This document shows, one piece after another, positions 1-6,828 of a stretch of 9,333 nt of DNA. The stretch is from an archaeon. GTDB lineage: Archaea > Methanobacteriota > Methanobacteria > Methanobacteriales > Methanobacteriaceae. A model generated the notes under the pieces. The model was given only the letters and a program-made list of their open reading frames with translations, made no database searches and was not told the DNA's origin. Positions within the stretch are counted from its first letter, which is position 1. Each line of letters opens with the position of its first letter. The stretch lies in assembly GCA_024409145.1 (NCBI GenBank), contig JAKSUF010000040.1, positions 1 to 9,333 of the forward strand, written 5' to 3'. Made by a program: the position numbers and the translations under genes.

Positions 1-145
1 CTTCTTTAGCAGTAACTTTATAAGTGTCTTGATAAAAAGCTTTAATTAAATTCATATCTAAATCATGTCTCCAAACTAAAATTCTTTCTAATAAAGCATT
101 ATCAGTTCCAATTCCTTTTATACTTTGTAAATTTGATCCAGTCAT
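1..145 (-). CDS. Annexin-like protein, N-terminal fragment (cut by window edge)
   Basis: Reading leftward from an ATG at 145, 48 codons are open to the window edge. Residues 5-48 resemble one annexin repeat. They contain K10-G11-I12-G13-T14-D15 (the K-G-x-G-T-D Ca-binding loop of annexins), then L18/L19, I22-L23, R26, I34, Y38 and Y42. The spacing from GTD to the last Tyr is 27 residues, the same as I recall for the animal annexin consensus. The start is well fixed: GAGGT lies 7 nt upstream and an in-frame TAA sits immediately before the ATG. The gene begins 17 nt after the U32 gene, so co-transcription is likely. Annexins bind acidic phospholipid membranes through Ca2+; that role here is inferred only. 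The acidic residue expected about 38-40 positions after the GxGT loop would fall outside the window. No signal peptide is visible. A chance resemblance in a short fragment cannot be excluded. Confidence 0.6.
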   Translation of the reverse strand, partial: MTGSNLQSIKGIGTDNALLERILVWRHDLDMNLIKAFYQDTYKVTAKE

Positions 146-152
146 TTAAATT

Positions 153-157
153 ACCTC
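153..157 (-). promoter_or_regulatory. Ribosome binding site of the annexin-like gene
   Basis: The minus strand reads GAGGT at 157-153, 7 nt before the ATG at 145. It complements the archaeal 16S 3' end and lies between the U32 stop codon (163-165) and the new start. It supports 145 as a true translation start. Confidence 0.6.
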
Positions 158-162
158 TTTTT

Positions 163-3100
163 TTACTTTAATCCTGTGTTAAAATTTCCTTTACTTCTAT
201 TTTTAGAAAATTTATTCATTATTTTTTTATATTCTTCTATATTGACTTGATTTGAATTAATTATTTTTTTATATGTTTTTCCTACTTCTCTGATATATTC
301 TTTAGATTTCCATCTACAATCTATTGAGAAACTTTTGAGGCCGTTTTCCACTAAATAAGTTATTTCATCTATTAAACAGAAATCTTCACTATTTAATATA
401 ATTATATTATCTTCTATGATGTTTGTTTTAATTGGATAATATTGGTCTTTTCTACTTTTTAATAAATAATTGTTATTATCTTTATTATAATTTGATTTTT
501 TCTTTGTATTTTTGTTTATACTTTTTTCAATTAATTTTAATTGTTTTTTAGAAATAATTTCTTTTCTACTTATCATTGATTCAATATTTCCATGCACTAA
601 TAGTTCTAATTCTGGTAAATTGATTTCTTCATTATCCTTTAAATTATGTTTTATAGTATAATAATCAGTTAACAATTTTTTAATATTTCCTTTATATAAT
701 TCTGGAGATATAGATAATCTTTTAAATTTATTTAATTCAATAACTGTTTCTATATTAAATACATTTAATGGATAATTTCCATAAACTTCTAACTTGAATT
801 TATTATTTAATGAGTCACTTATACCAGGTAAACTAGTCATTATTTCAATTGGTAAATTCATTTTATTTAATATTCCTATTATTTGTATTAATGACTCTTT
901 ATCTTCTATAGGTATTATGTCTGGCCATTTCCATACTAATTTGTAATTTTTTCCTTGGGATATTTTAATAGCTTCTTTTAAGAAATTAGTACAATAACTA
1001 ATGTTAAGTTTTTTAGATTTTAATGGATTATAATTTTCTAAATTGTCTTTTGAGATTTCATATAAATTTTTTTCACAGGGGATTTCAATGTAAATAGTAT
1101 TGTAAAGTGCATCTCCATTTTCAAGAGTATTATTTTCACTTATATACTTTAAACTTTCTAAATTATTTATATATAATGATAAATTTTTAGGTTCGTTTAA
1201 ATTTAACTTGTTATTACTCTTTGATTTTAGAATTTCTAAATTTTTATTTAACTTTTCAATATTTGATATTGCATTAGCTAAATCTTTATCATTTGGTTTA
1301 TAATATTTTATTATTTCTTCTTCTAATTTATTAAAAAATTCTCTTCTAAGTTCATTTATTTGGCTTATTGGTGCGAATAATGCTTTACTATTTAAATCAA
1401 TTTTTAAATCTTGAATATAATATGGAAGATCTCCTATTTTACGAAGTTGTTTTTCAATAGTTTCTCCTGAAATTGGTTTTTTAATAGCTTCTTCCCATTT
1501 ATTTCCTTTAATTTTAATAGTTAATACTTGTTTATTATTTAATTTAAGATTTCCTTTTAAATGAGGATAATTATTTTTATCAATTCTAAAATAAAGATCA
1601 AGTACAGATTTCTTATAACTTTGTTTTGATTTATCATTAATAGAATCTTTAATATTTTTAGTTAAAGAGTTTCTTTTTGTAAGATAAACTTTATCTCCTT
1701 TTTTAAGATTCAATGGTACTTTTTTATTCTCTTTTACTTTTTTAACAATAAGTATTCTGCTGGTGATGTCTTTATCTCTTTCTTTTTTTCTCCAATGTTT
1801 GTCTTTAGGATCTTTGAGAGTTGGTTTTGATGAAATATCAAATCCATAAGTTTCCATGTTTTTATTCTTTCTATTTTCTTCTCTTTTATTATTTTTTTGT
1901 TTTTTTCCTTTTTGTTTATCATTTTTTGTTTTACTCTGTGTTTCATTTATTGATTTATTTATTCTCATTTCAATTAATAAACCATCTCCTTTTTCAGGTA
2001 TTGTGAGTAGATCATCATTAAGTGAAATAAGTATTTCTTGAGTTTGATCATTATATCTATGAATATTTCCAATATATAATCCATTATGTCCGGGTTTTTT
2101 CCTGTTTATAATATTTTGATTATTCTTTGGTATTAAATGACCTGTTGTAAATTCTCTATTAAATACTAATTCTAATTCTTCAATAGATTTTTTATTTTTA
2201 GTTTTTTCTTGAGTTTTTAACTCTTGTATTCTTTGAGTGTCTTCTTGTTTTTTCTTATTAAAATTCTTAGCTTTTTTATTTTTAGTTCTTTTTTCTGCAT
2301 TTTTTATGTTTTGATTTAGTATTTGTGAACTTTTATCATGTCTTAATTTATTTAATCTTTGCCTATAATTATTCACAACTGTATATACATAATCTTTACT
2401 TCTCATTCTTCCTTCAATTTTAATACTATCTATATTTAGATTCACTATTTCTCCTAAATTTTCATATAATGAAAGGTCTCTTGGGGATAGTAGATAATTT
2501 CCTTCTGTTTTAGGATTAATGATTTTATCTTTATATTTTTGATTATCTATTTCATTTCTTAAAACTAAATCATAAGGTTCTCTACATGGCTGAGCACAAG
2601 TTCCTCTATTTCCACTTCTTCCTCCTTGGAAAGAAGAAAGTAAACAATGGCCAGAATAACTATAACATAAAGCTCCATGCGCAAAAATTTCTATTTCAAT
2701 ACCTTCCTCATGAGCATATTTTATGAGTTCTTTAAGCTCTTTCATTTCAATTTCTCTTGGAAGAACTATTCTTTTTATATTGTGGTCTTTTGCCCATTTT
2801 ATTCCTTCAATGTTATGAATATTCATTTGTGTTGATGCATGGATATTTAATTTAGGAATATTTTCATTTATTATTTTTACAAGACCTATATCTTGAATAA
2901 GAACAGCATCTACTCCTATTTTATATAATTCAAGTAAATAGTTACTTACTTTAGCTAATTCATTCTCTTTAATAAGTGTGTTTACAGTAACATAAACTTT
3001 TACATTATAAACATGTGCAAAATTTACAGCTTCACGTATTTCTGAAATTGTAAAATTTTCTGCATATTTTCTAGCTCCAAAATTTTCTCCAGATAAGTAA

Positions 3101-3180
3101 ATTGAACTTGCACCAGCTAAAATTGCTGTTTTTAAATGTTCTGAAGATCCAACAGGTGCCAATAATTCTGGTATTTTCAT
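163..3180 (-). CDS. U32 family protein (peptidase U32/RlhA-like), downstream paralogue with K/N-rich inserts
   Basis: This 1005-aa protein has a U32 domain at about residues 1-280 that opens with the family's PELLAP-G-S start. The U32 signature E-x-F-x2-G-A-L-C-x4-G-x-C-x-L-S is complete at E164-S182. C172, C179, C195 and C199 are the likely Fe-S ligands. Characterised relatives (RlhA, TrhP, UbiU/UbiV) perform O2-independent hydroxylation of RNA or quinone precursors, so RNA modification is likelier than proteolysis. A middle region matches the long RlhA-like members (LRREFFNKLEEEI motif near the centre). The C-terminal part is a degenerate second U32-like unit. Compared with the upstream paralogue it has about 45 extra residues near 280-330 and about 59 near 407-473, very rich in Lys, Asn and Gln. 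The frame continues to a TTG at 3237, but that start has no SD. ATG 3180 aligns with the paralogue's start and has AGGG upstream, so it is preferred. The substrate is unknown. Confidence 0.88.
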   Translation of the reverse strand: MKIPELLAPVGSSEHLKTAILAGASSIYLSGENFGARKYAENFTISEIREAVNFAHVYNVKVYVTVNTLIKENELAKVSNYLLELYKIGVDAVLIQDIGLVKIINENIPKLNIHASTQMNIHNIEGIKWAKDHNIKRIVLPREIEMKELKELIKYAHEEGIEIEIFAHGALCYSYSGHCLLSSFQGGRSGNRGTCAQPCREPYDLVLRNEIDNQKYKDKIINPKTEGNYLLSPRDLSLYENLGEIVNLNIDSIKIEGRMRSKDYVYTVVNNYRQRLNKLRHDKSSQILNQNIKNAEKRTKNKKAKNFNKKKQEDTQRIQELKTQEKTKNKKSIEELELVFNREFTTGHLIPKNNQNIINRKKPGHNGLYIGNIHRYNDQTQEILISLNDDLLTIPEKGDGLLIEMRINKSINETQSKTKNDKQKGKKQKNNKREENRKNKNMETYGFDISSKPTLKDPKDKHWRKKERDKDITSRILIVKKVKENKKVPLNLKKGDKVYLTKRNSLTKNIKDSINDKSKQSYKKSVLDLYFRIDKNNYPHLKGNLKLNNKQVLTIKIKGNKWEEAIKKPISGETIEKQLRKIGDLPYYIQDLKIDLNSKALFAPISQINELRREFFNKLEEEIIKYYKPNDKDLANAISNIEKLNKNLEILKSKSNNKLNLNEPKNLSLYINNLESLKYISENNTLENGDALYNTIYIEIPCEKNLYEISKDNLENYNPLKSKKLNISYCTNFLKEAIKISQGKNYKLVWKWPDIIPIEDKESLIQIIGILNKMNLPIEIMTSLPGISDSLNNKFKLEVYGNYPLNVFNIETVIELNKFKRLSISPELYKGNIKKLLTDYYTIKHNLKDNEEINLPELELLVHGNIESMISRKEIISKKQLKLIEKSINKNTKKKSNYNKDNNNYLLKSRKDQYYPIKTNIIEDNIIILNSEDFCLIDEITYLVENGLKSFSIDCRWKSKEYIREVGKTYKKIINSNQVNIEEYKKIMNKFSKNRSKGNFNTGLK
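1762..1962 (-). other. Lys/Asn/Glu-rich low-complexity insert in the U32 protein (insert 2)
   Basis: Residues about 407-473 of the downstream U32 protein are dominated by K, N, E, Q and R, with runs such as KQKGKKQKNNK. The upstream paralogue goes from its GDG (341-343) to GDKVYL (379-384) in 38 residues; here the same landmarks are 97 residues apart. About 59 residues have therefore been inserted, probably as a disordered basic surface loop that could contact RNA. The loop interpretation is inference. Confidence 0.7.
2182..2355 (-). other. Lys/Asn/Gln-rich low-complexity insert in the U32 protein (insert 1)
   Basis: Residues about 276-333 lie between the conserved barrel tail (YTVVNNYRQR) and the LVFNREFTTGH strand. 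The upstream paralogue joins these landmarks with about 45 fewer residues. The segment is highly basic, with Lys, Asn, Gln and Glu, and reads as a charged helix or disordered loop. The frame stays open and the flanking family motifs continue in register, so this is an in-frame expansion and not a frameshift. Confidence 0.7.
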
Positions 3181-3293
3181 TTTAATCCCTATGTTTATTT
3201 TTTGTTCTTTCTTTTTTTTATTATTATTAAATTTCAATCATTTTTAGTTTTTTTAGATTGGGTATTTATTTTTAATAAACTTTTGTAATGGTT

Positions 3294-5876
3294 TTATTCT
3301 TTATTTGTTTTATCTTTAGGTTTTTCATGAATTCTTCCTTCAGGGAAATTTCCTTTATTAAGTCTACTTAATGTTAGTTTTTCAATTTGTTCTCTAAAGA
3401 TATATAAATCATATTCCTTGTTTGTTTTATTAATTTTTAAAGCTTGAGCATATAATGATAAAATTGTTGAACTATATTTTGCAGAAGAGAATCTACAATC
3501 TACAATTATTGTATCAATACCTATTTCTTTAATAAGCTCTAAATCACTTATTAAGCATAAACAATCTTTGTTAATAAAATGACTATGTTTATTATAATCA
3601 AAAACAACTTTATATTTAAATTTCTTTCTTTTTTGGTCTTCTAAAATAGCATAATCTGAAGAGTCATTTATAATAAAATCTCTACCTTCATTTAAATTAG
3701 AAAAATCATCTTTACTACTCATCACTTCTAAGTTTCCTTGAACAATCATACTTATTTCAGTATCTTCCTCTTTAATATATTGGTATTTAGAAATAGCTTC
3801 TTTAATTTCCTTCCAAGATAATTCAGAGGATAATAAAACTCCTTTAAATCCAGAGTCTGATAAATTTTTAATATTATAACTATTCCATATATTTAAGTTA
3901 TGATTTCCATAAACAGTGGTTTTATTAAATTTTTTAGCAATTCCTGGAGTATCATACATTATAGGTATTTCTATAGATTCTTTTTTCAAGTTATTTATTA
4001 TTTCACTAACTTTTTCAATTTCTTCATCACTTATAAATGAAGATAAAACCCAAACAAGTTGAGTCTTTTTATCATTTTTAGATGACTCTTTCTCTATAAT
4101 ATTATAAGCTTCTTTTAAGATTTTTTCCACATTTTCAAAATACTCTTTAGGACTATTATATGAAAAAGATGGATCAAAATAATATTTGCTTATTGGTAAT
4201 TTCACACTTGCTTTTAAAACTTCTAAATCATCTATAAATGTTGCTAAATTTAAATCTTCTTTTTTAATTTCTATGTTTTGATATGAATTATATTCTTTAA
4301 TGAATTTATTTACTCTTCTTCGAGTATTTTTTATTTCATCTTTATTTGGTTTAGAAGATTCTAATAATAAGTCAGTAGCTTTTTCTAAAACTCTGCGTCT
4401 TATTTTGTTAAGTTTTCCAATAGGTAGGAATATATTTTTTTTCATATCTTGAATATTTATATTTTTTATATAAAATGGTGTATCTCCAGTTTTAGATAAT
4501 TGTTTTTTAATATCTTCTTCAGTTATTGGTCTATTTTTAGCAACTTCTGCTTTTATTTGAGATATGTAATTGAAATTAACTTCTTTTTTATCTATAGTTA
4601 TATTACAATCTATTATTAAATTCAAATCTTCATTCCAAGAAATATTCATTTCTATAGGTGTTTCTTGGCTTATGTTTTCATTCTTGAATTTTTTTAGGTC
4701 TTCATGAGTATTTTTTGAAAAACTTAAATAAACTTTGTCTCCTGGACGTACATTACGTGTTGTATTAAGTTTAACATATTCTTTTGTCTGTTTTATAATA
4801 TTATCAATATAAATTCCTTTTATTTTATCTTTATATTTGAAACCTATTCCATCTCCTAAGTGTAAATTAATAGGGTTTTCTTTATTTTCTTTTGTAATTG
4901 TAATTTCTTCTCCTTTCTGCTCTGTTATTTTCCCGATATAAACTCCTTCATGACCTGAACTTTCTCTACCTAAAACATCTCCAGGTTTTTGATTAAGGAT
5001 ATATCCATCAGTAAACTGACGATTAAATACTAATGTTAAATCTTGAATGTATTTTTCTTTTTCTTCTCCTTCTGCACCATCAATTAAGTGTCTATATGCA
5101 TTAACAATTGTTCCAACGTAATCTGAAGATTTCATACGACCTTCTAATTTAAGAGAATATATTCCTGCATCTTCTATTTTATCTAATCCATTATAAACAG
5201 CTAAATCATGGGTTGAGAGAAGGAATCCATTACCTACATTATATTGTTTATATTTTAGTTTGTATTGTTTACGACAAGGTTGAGCACAAGCTCCTCTATT
5301 TCCACTACGTCCACTATTATATGATGAAATATAACAATTTCCACTAAAACAATAACAAAGAGCACCATGTCCAAAGACTTCAAGTTCCATATCTAAATTT
5401 TCTTTTTGAAGGTTTTCATGTATCTCTTTTATTTTATCTACAGTTATTTCTCTTGGGAATACAATTCTATCAATGCCATTTTCTGCAGCCCATAAAACAC
5501 AATTATAATCACTTAAAGTCATTTGTGTAGATGCATGAACTTCTAAATTAGGGATTAAATTTTTTATGAGCTCAATAATTCCTAAATCTTGTACTATTAC
5601 TGCATCTACTCCTATTTTATATAATTTGAATAAATATTTTATAACATCTACAACTTCAAAGTTGTTTATTAATGTGTTTACAGTTACATGAACTTTAACT
5701 CCATTAAGATGAGCATATTCTACTGACTTTTCTATTTCTTCAAGTGAAAAATTTTTAGCAAAAGCTCTTGCTCCAAATCTTTCACCAGATATATATACTG
5801 CATCTGCTCCAGCATTAACCGCTACAATAAATGTTTCATAAGACCCTGCTGGTGCTAGTAATTCAGGTATTGGCAT
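3294..5876 (-). CDS. U32 family protein (peptidase U32/RlhA-like), upstream paralogue
   Basis: This 860-aa protein has an N-terminal U32 barrel (about 1-265). Its E166-V-F168-G-H-G171-A-L-C174-x4-G179-x-C181-x-I-S184 matches the U32 signature exactly. C174, C181, C197 and C201 are probable Fe-S cluster ligands; C176 is an extra cysteine. The next conserved blocks are LEGRMKSSDYV (244-254) and LVFNRQFTDGY (282-292), then a beta-rich region (about 305-430) and a middle region like that of long RlhA-type members. Residues about 605-850 repeat the barrel motifs without cysteines. Known long relatives hydroxylate 23S rRNA without O2, which suits an anaerobe; an older 'collagenase-like protease' label would be doubtful. 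The start has a strong SD (GGAG, 7 nt from the ATG). It is the first gene of a tandem pair with the 1005-aa paralogue, 113 nt apart, and is divergent from tmk. The substrate cannot be assigned from sequence. Confidence 0.92.
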   Translation of the reverse strand: MPIPELLAPAGSYETFIVAVNAGADAVYISGERFGARAFAKNFSLEEIEKSVEYAHLNGVKVHVTVNTLINNFEVVDVIKYLFKLYKIGVDAVIVQDLGIIELIKNLIPNLEVHASTQMTLSDYNCVLWAAENGIDRIVFPREITVDKIKEIHENLQKENLDMELEVFGHGALCYCFSGNCYISSYNSGRSGNRGACAQPCRKQYKLKYKQYNVGNGFLLSTHDLAVYNGLDKIEDAGIYSLKLEGRMKSSDYVGTIVNAYRHLIDGAEGEEKEKYIQDLTLVFNRQFTDGYILNQKPGDVLGRESSGHEGVYIGKITEQKGEEITITKENKENPINLHLGDGIGFKYKDKIKGIYIDNIIKQTKEYVKLNTTRNVRPGDKVYLSFSKNTHEDLKKFKNENISQETPIEMNISWNEDLNLIIDCNITIDKKEVNFNYISQIKAEVAKNRPITEEDIKKQLSKTGDTPFYIKNINIQDMKKNIFLPIGKLNKIRRRVLEKATDLLLESSKPNKDEIKNTRRRVNKFIKEYNSYQNIEIKKEDLNLATFIDDLEVLKASVKLPISKYYFDPSFSYNSPKEYFENVEKILKEAYNIIEKESSKNDKKTQLVWVLSSFISDEEIEKVSEIINNLKKESIEIPIMYDTPGIAKKFNKTTVYGNHNLNIWNSYNIKNLSDSGFKGVLLSSELSWKEIKEAISKYQYIKEEDTEISMIVQGNLEVMSSKDDFSNLNEGRDFIINDSSDYAILEDQKRKKFKYKVVFDYNKHSHFINKDCLCLISDLELIKEIGIDTIIVDCRFSSAKYSSTILSLYAQALKINKTNKEYDLYIFREQIEKLTLSRLNKGNFPEGRIHEKPKDKTNKE

Positions 5877-5883
5877 TTTTATT

Positions 5884-5890
5884 CTCCTTT
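5884..5890 (-). promoter_or_regulatory. Ribosome binding site of the upstream U32 gene
   Basis: The minus strand reads AAAGGAG at 5890-5884, 7 nt before the ATG at 5876. It fixes the start that gives the family-typical N-terminus MPIPELLAPAG. Confidence 0.65.
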
Positions 5891-5900
5891 ATTTTATTAG

Positions 5901-5918
5901 TTATTAAGTTTATTAAGT
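5901..5918. repeat. Tandem 9-bp repeat TTATTAAGT, with a third copy at 6072-6080
   Basis: TTATTAAGT occurs head to tail at 5901-5909 and 5910-5918. It recurs in the same orientation at 6072-6080, 12 nt before the putative tmk TATA box. The pair lies just upstream of the U32 start and the single copy just upstream of tmk. The copies could be operator half-sites for both divergent genes, or simple AT-rich duplication. Confidence 0.4.
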
Positions 5919-5955
5919 AAGTATATTAATCTAATATTATTACTATGTTGATATT

Positions 5956-5967
5956 ATTATATATTAA
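5956..5967 (-). promoter_or_regulatory. Putative TATA box for the U32 operon
   Basis: The minus strand reads TTAATATATAAT at 5967-5956, a good archaeal TATA-like element about 80 nt before the U32 start. A weaker alternative, ATTAATATAC at 5930-5921, would give a shorter leader of roughly 20-25 nt. The high AT content makes either call tentative. Confidence 0.35.
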
Positions 5968-6044
5968 TTTAGATTTTCTTTAATTTTCTTTCTTTATTTT
6001 AATTTGGATTGTTCTTTTTTTATTTAATCTTCTAATTATCTCTT

Positions 6045-6066
6045 TTTTACTCTTATTTTACTCTTA
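6045..6066. repeat. Tandem 11-bp repeat TTTTACTCTTA x2 upstream of tmk
   Basis: TTTTACTCTTA is perfectly repeated at 6045-6055 and 6056-6066, inside a strongly pyrimidine-rich plus-strand stretch (about 5975-6070). The period is about one helical turn. It lies 26 nt upstream of the proposed tmk TATA box. It may be a regulator site or replication slippage; nothing else is recognisable here. Confidence 0.4.
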
Positions 6067-6091
6067 TTTATTTATTAAGTATCCTAATATT

Positions 6092-6101
6092 TTTATATTT
6101 T
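6092..6101 (+). promoter_or_regulatory. Putative TATA box of tmk (leaderless arrangement)
   Basis: TTTATATTTT at 6092-6101 is centred about 24 nt upstream of the tmk ATG (6120). Archaeal transcription starts about 25 nt after the TATA box, so the transcript would begin at or next to the start codon. No SD-like sequence lies between the box and the ATG, which agrees with a leaderless mRNA. Confidence 0.45.
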
Positions 6102-6119
6102 AAAGTTCAAATTTTATTT

Positions 6120-6710
6120 ATGTATATTGTTCTAGAAGGTATTGATGGTGCAGGAAAATCTACTCAAATTAATCTTTTGAAAGAGTGGTTAATGGAAAAT
6201 GGTTTAGATGTTGAAACTGTTGTGGAACCAACTGATGGGGATGTAGGTAAATTAATTCGTAAAATACTCACTTATCCTAATGCACTTGATGATAATATTC
6301 AAAAAACTTTAGGTCTTTTATTTGCAGCTGATCGTCTTGTTTTAATGAATAAATTAGATTTATTGGAAAAAGAAAATAAGGTGATTATAAGTGATAGGTC
6401 TTTTTATTCAAGTTTAGTTTATCAGAAACCCCAAGAATGGATTTATGAAATTAATAAATATGCTAAAATTCCTGATTTAGTTTTACTTATGGATTTAGAT
6501 GTTAAAAAATCAGTATCTCGTTGTGGTAAGGAAGACACTTTTGAAAATGAAGAGTTTTTAAGTGTTGTGAAAGATTCTTATCAAAAATTAGCTAGAGAAA
6601 ATGATAATTTTAAAATAATTAACGCTAATAATGGTATTAATAAAGTAAGTTCTGATATTAAAAAAGCTGTTGCACCATTATTTGATATTTGTGCTGATTG
6701 TATTAAATAA
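6120..6710 (+). CDS. tmk: dTMP kinase (thymidylate kinase)
   Basis: This 196-aa cytosolic enzyme phosphorylates dTMP to dTDP with ATP in dTTP synthesis. The P-loop is G7-I-D-G-A-G-K-S-T15. The nucleotide-binding E36-P-T and the A70-D-R motif follow. Then comes S91-D-R-S-F-Y-S-S98, which corresponds to the family's DRY-x-x-SS-x-AYQ segment (here Ser at the Tyr position, then LVYQ). A basic LID-like segment R134-C-G-K-E-D-T-F-E142 completes the set. Length is normal for the family. ATG 6120 is chosen because residue 1 leads directly into the first beta strand (MYIVLEG), although there is no SD. It is the only plus-strand gene, divergent from the U32 pair and convergent with the 68-aa gene. The C-terminus carries an unremarked C-A-D-C pair. 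Confidence 0.95.
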   Translation: MYIVLEGIDGAGKSTQINLLKEWLMENGLDVETVVEPTDGDVGKLIRKILTYPNALDDNIQKTLGLLFAADRLVLMNKLDLLEKENKVIISDRSFYSSLVYQKPQEWIYEINKYAKIPDLVLLMDLDVKKSVSRCGKEDTFENEEFLSVVKDSYQKLARENDNFKIINANNGINKVSSDIKKAVAPLFDICADCIK

Positions 6711-6739
6711 TATTTATAATTTTTATTTTTGATAATTTA

Positions 6740-6770
6740 TTTTTTTAAAATGAGTTTTTTTTTAATTTTT
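6740..6770 (+). terminator. Oligo-T terminator region after tmk
   Basis: After the tmk stop the plus strand holds T runs of 7 (6740-6746), 9 (6755-6763) and 5 (6766-6770), without a GC-rich hairpin. Archaeal intrinsic termination relies on such U-rich runs, so this is a plausible tmk terminator. Confidence 0.5.
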
Positions 6771-6799
6771 GGATTTTTGTAGAAATTTATAAATATTGT

Positions 6800-6805
6800 A
6801 AAAAA
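6800..6805 (-). terminator. Oligo-T terminator for the nmd3-tyrS-68-aa block
   Basis: The minus strand has a run of six T (6805-6800) 18 nt past the stop of the 68-aa gene, preceded by a short weak AT-only palindrome. It could end the leftward transcript before it meets tmk. Confidence 0.35.
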
Positions 6806-6810
6806 TAATG

Positions 6811-6828
6811 ATTAAATAGCTATTTAAT
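6811..6828. repeat. Perfect 18-bp palindrome at the 3' end of the 68-aa gene
   Basis: ATTAAATAGCTATTTAAT is perfectly self-complementary and overlaps the stop codon (6824-6826). It could form a 7-bp AU stem with an AGCT loop, or be a dimer binding site. About 0.4 such palindromes would be expected by chance in 9.3 kb at this composition. Confidence 0.3.

Noticed and set aside
1734..1946. 70-codon lysine-rich frame on the minus strand inside the U32 gene
   Set aside because: It is a shifted reading of the A-rich low-complexity insert. The U32 frame is continuous through it with family motifs on both sides.
1821..2041. Two plus-strand Phe/Leu-rich frames that look like membrane segments
   Set aside because: They are antisense readings of the Lys/Asn-rich insert (AAA becomes TTT). 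There is no SD, and they overlap each other and a strong gene.
3265..3279. TTTATT-TTT-AATAAA inverted repeat between the two U32 genes as a terminator
   Set aside because: It is a 6-bp AU-only stem with a 3-nt loop, too weak. The two genes are probably co-transcribed.
6811..6828. 18-bp perfect palindrome as a regulatory site
   Set aside because: At this AT content about 0.4 perfect 9-bp-arm palindromes are expected by chance in the window, so it is listed only as a weak repeat.
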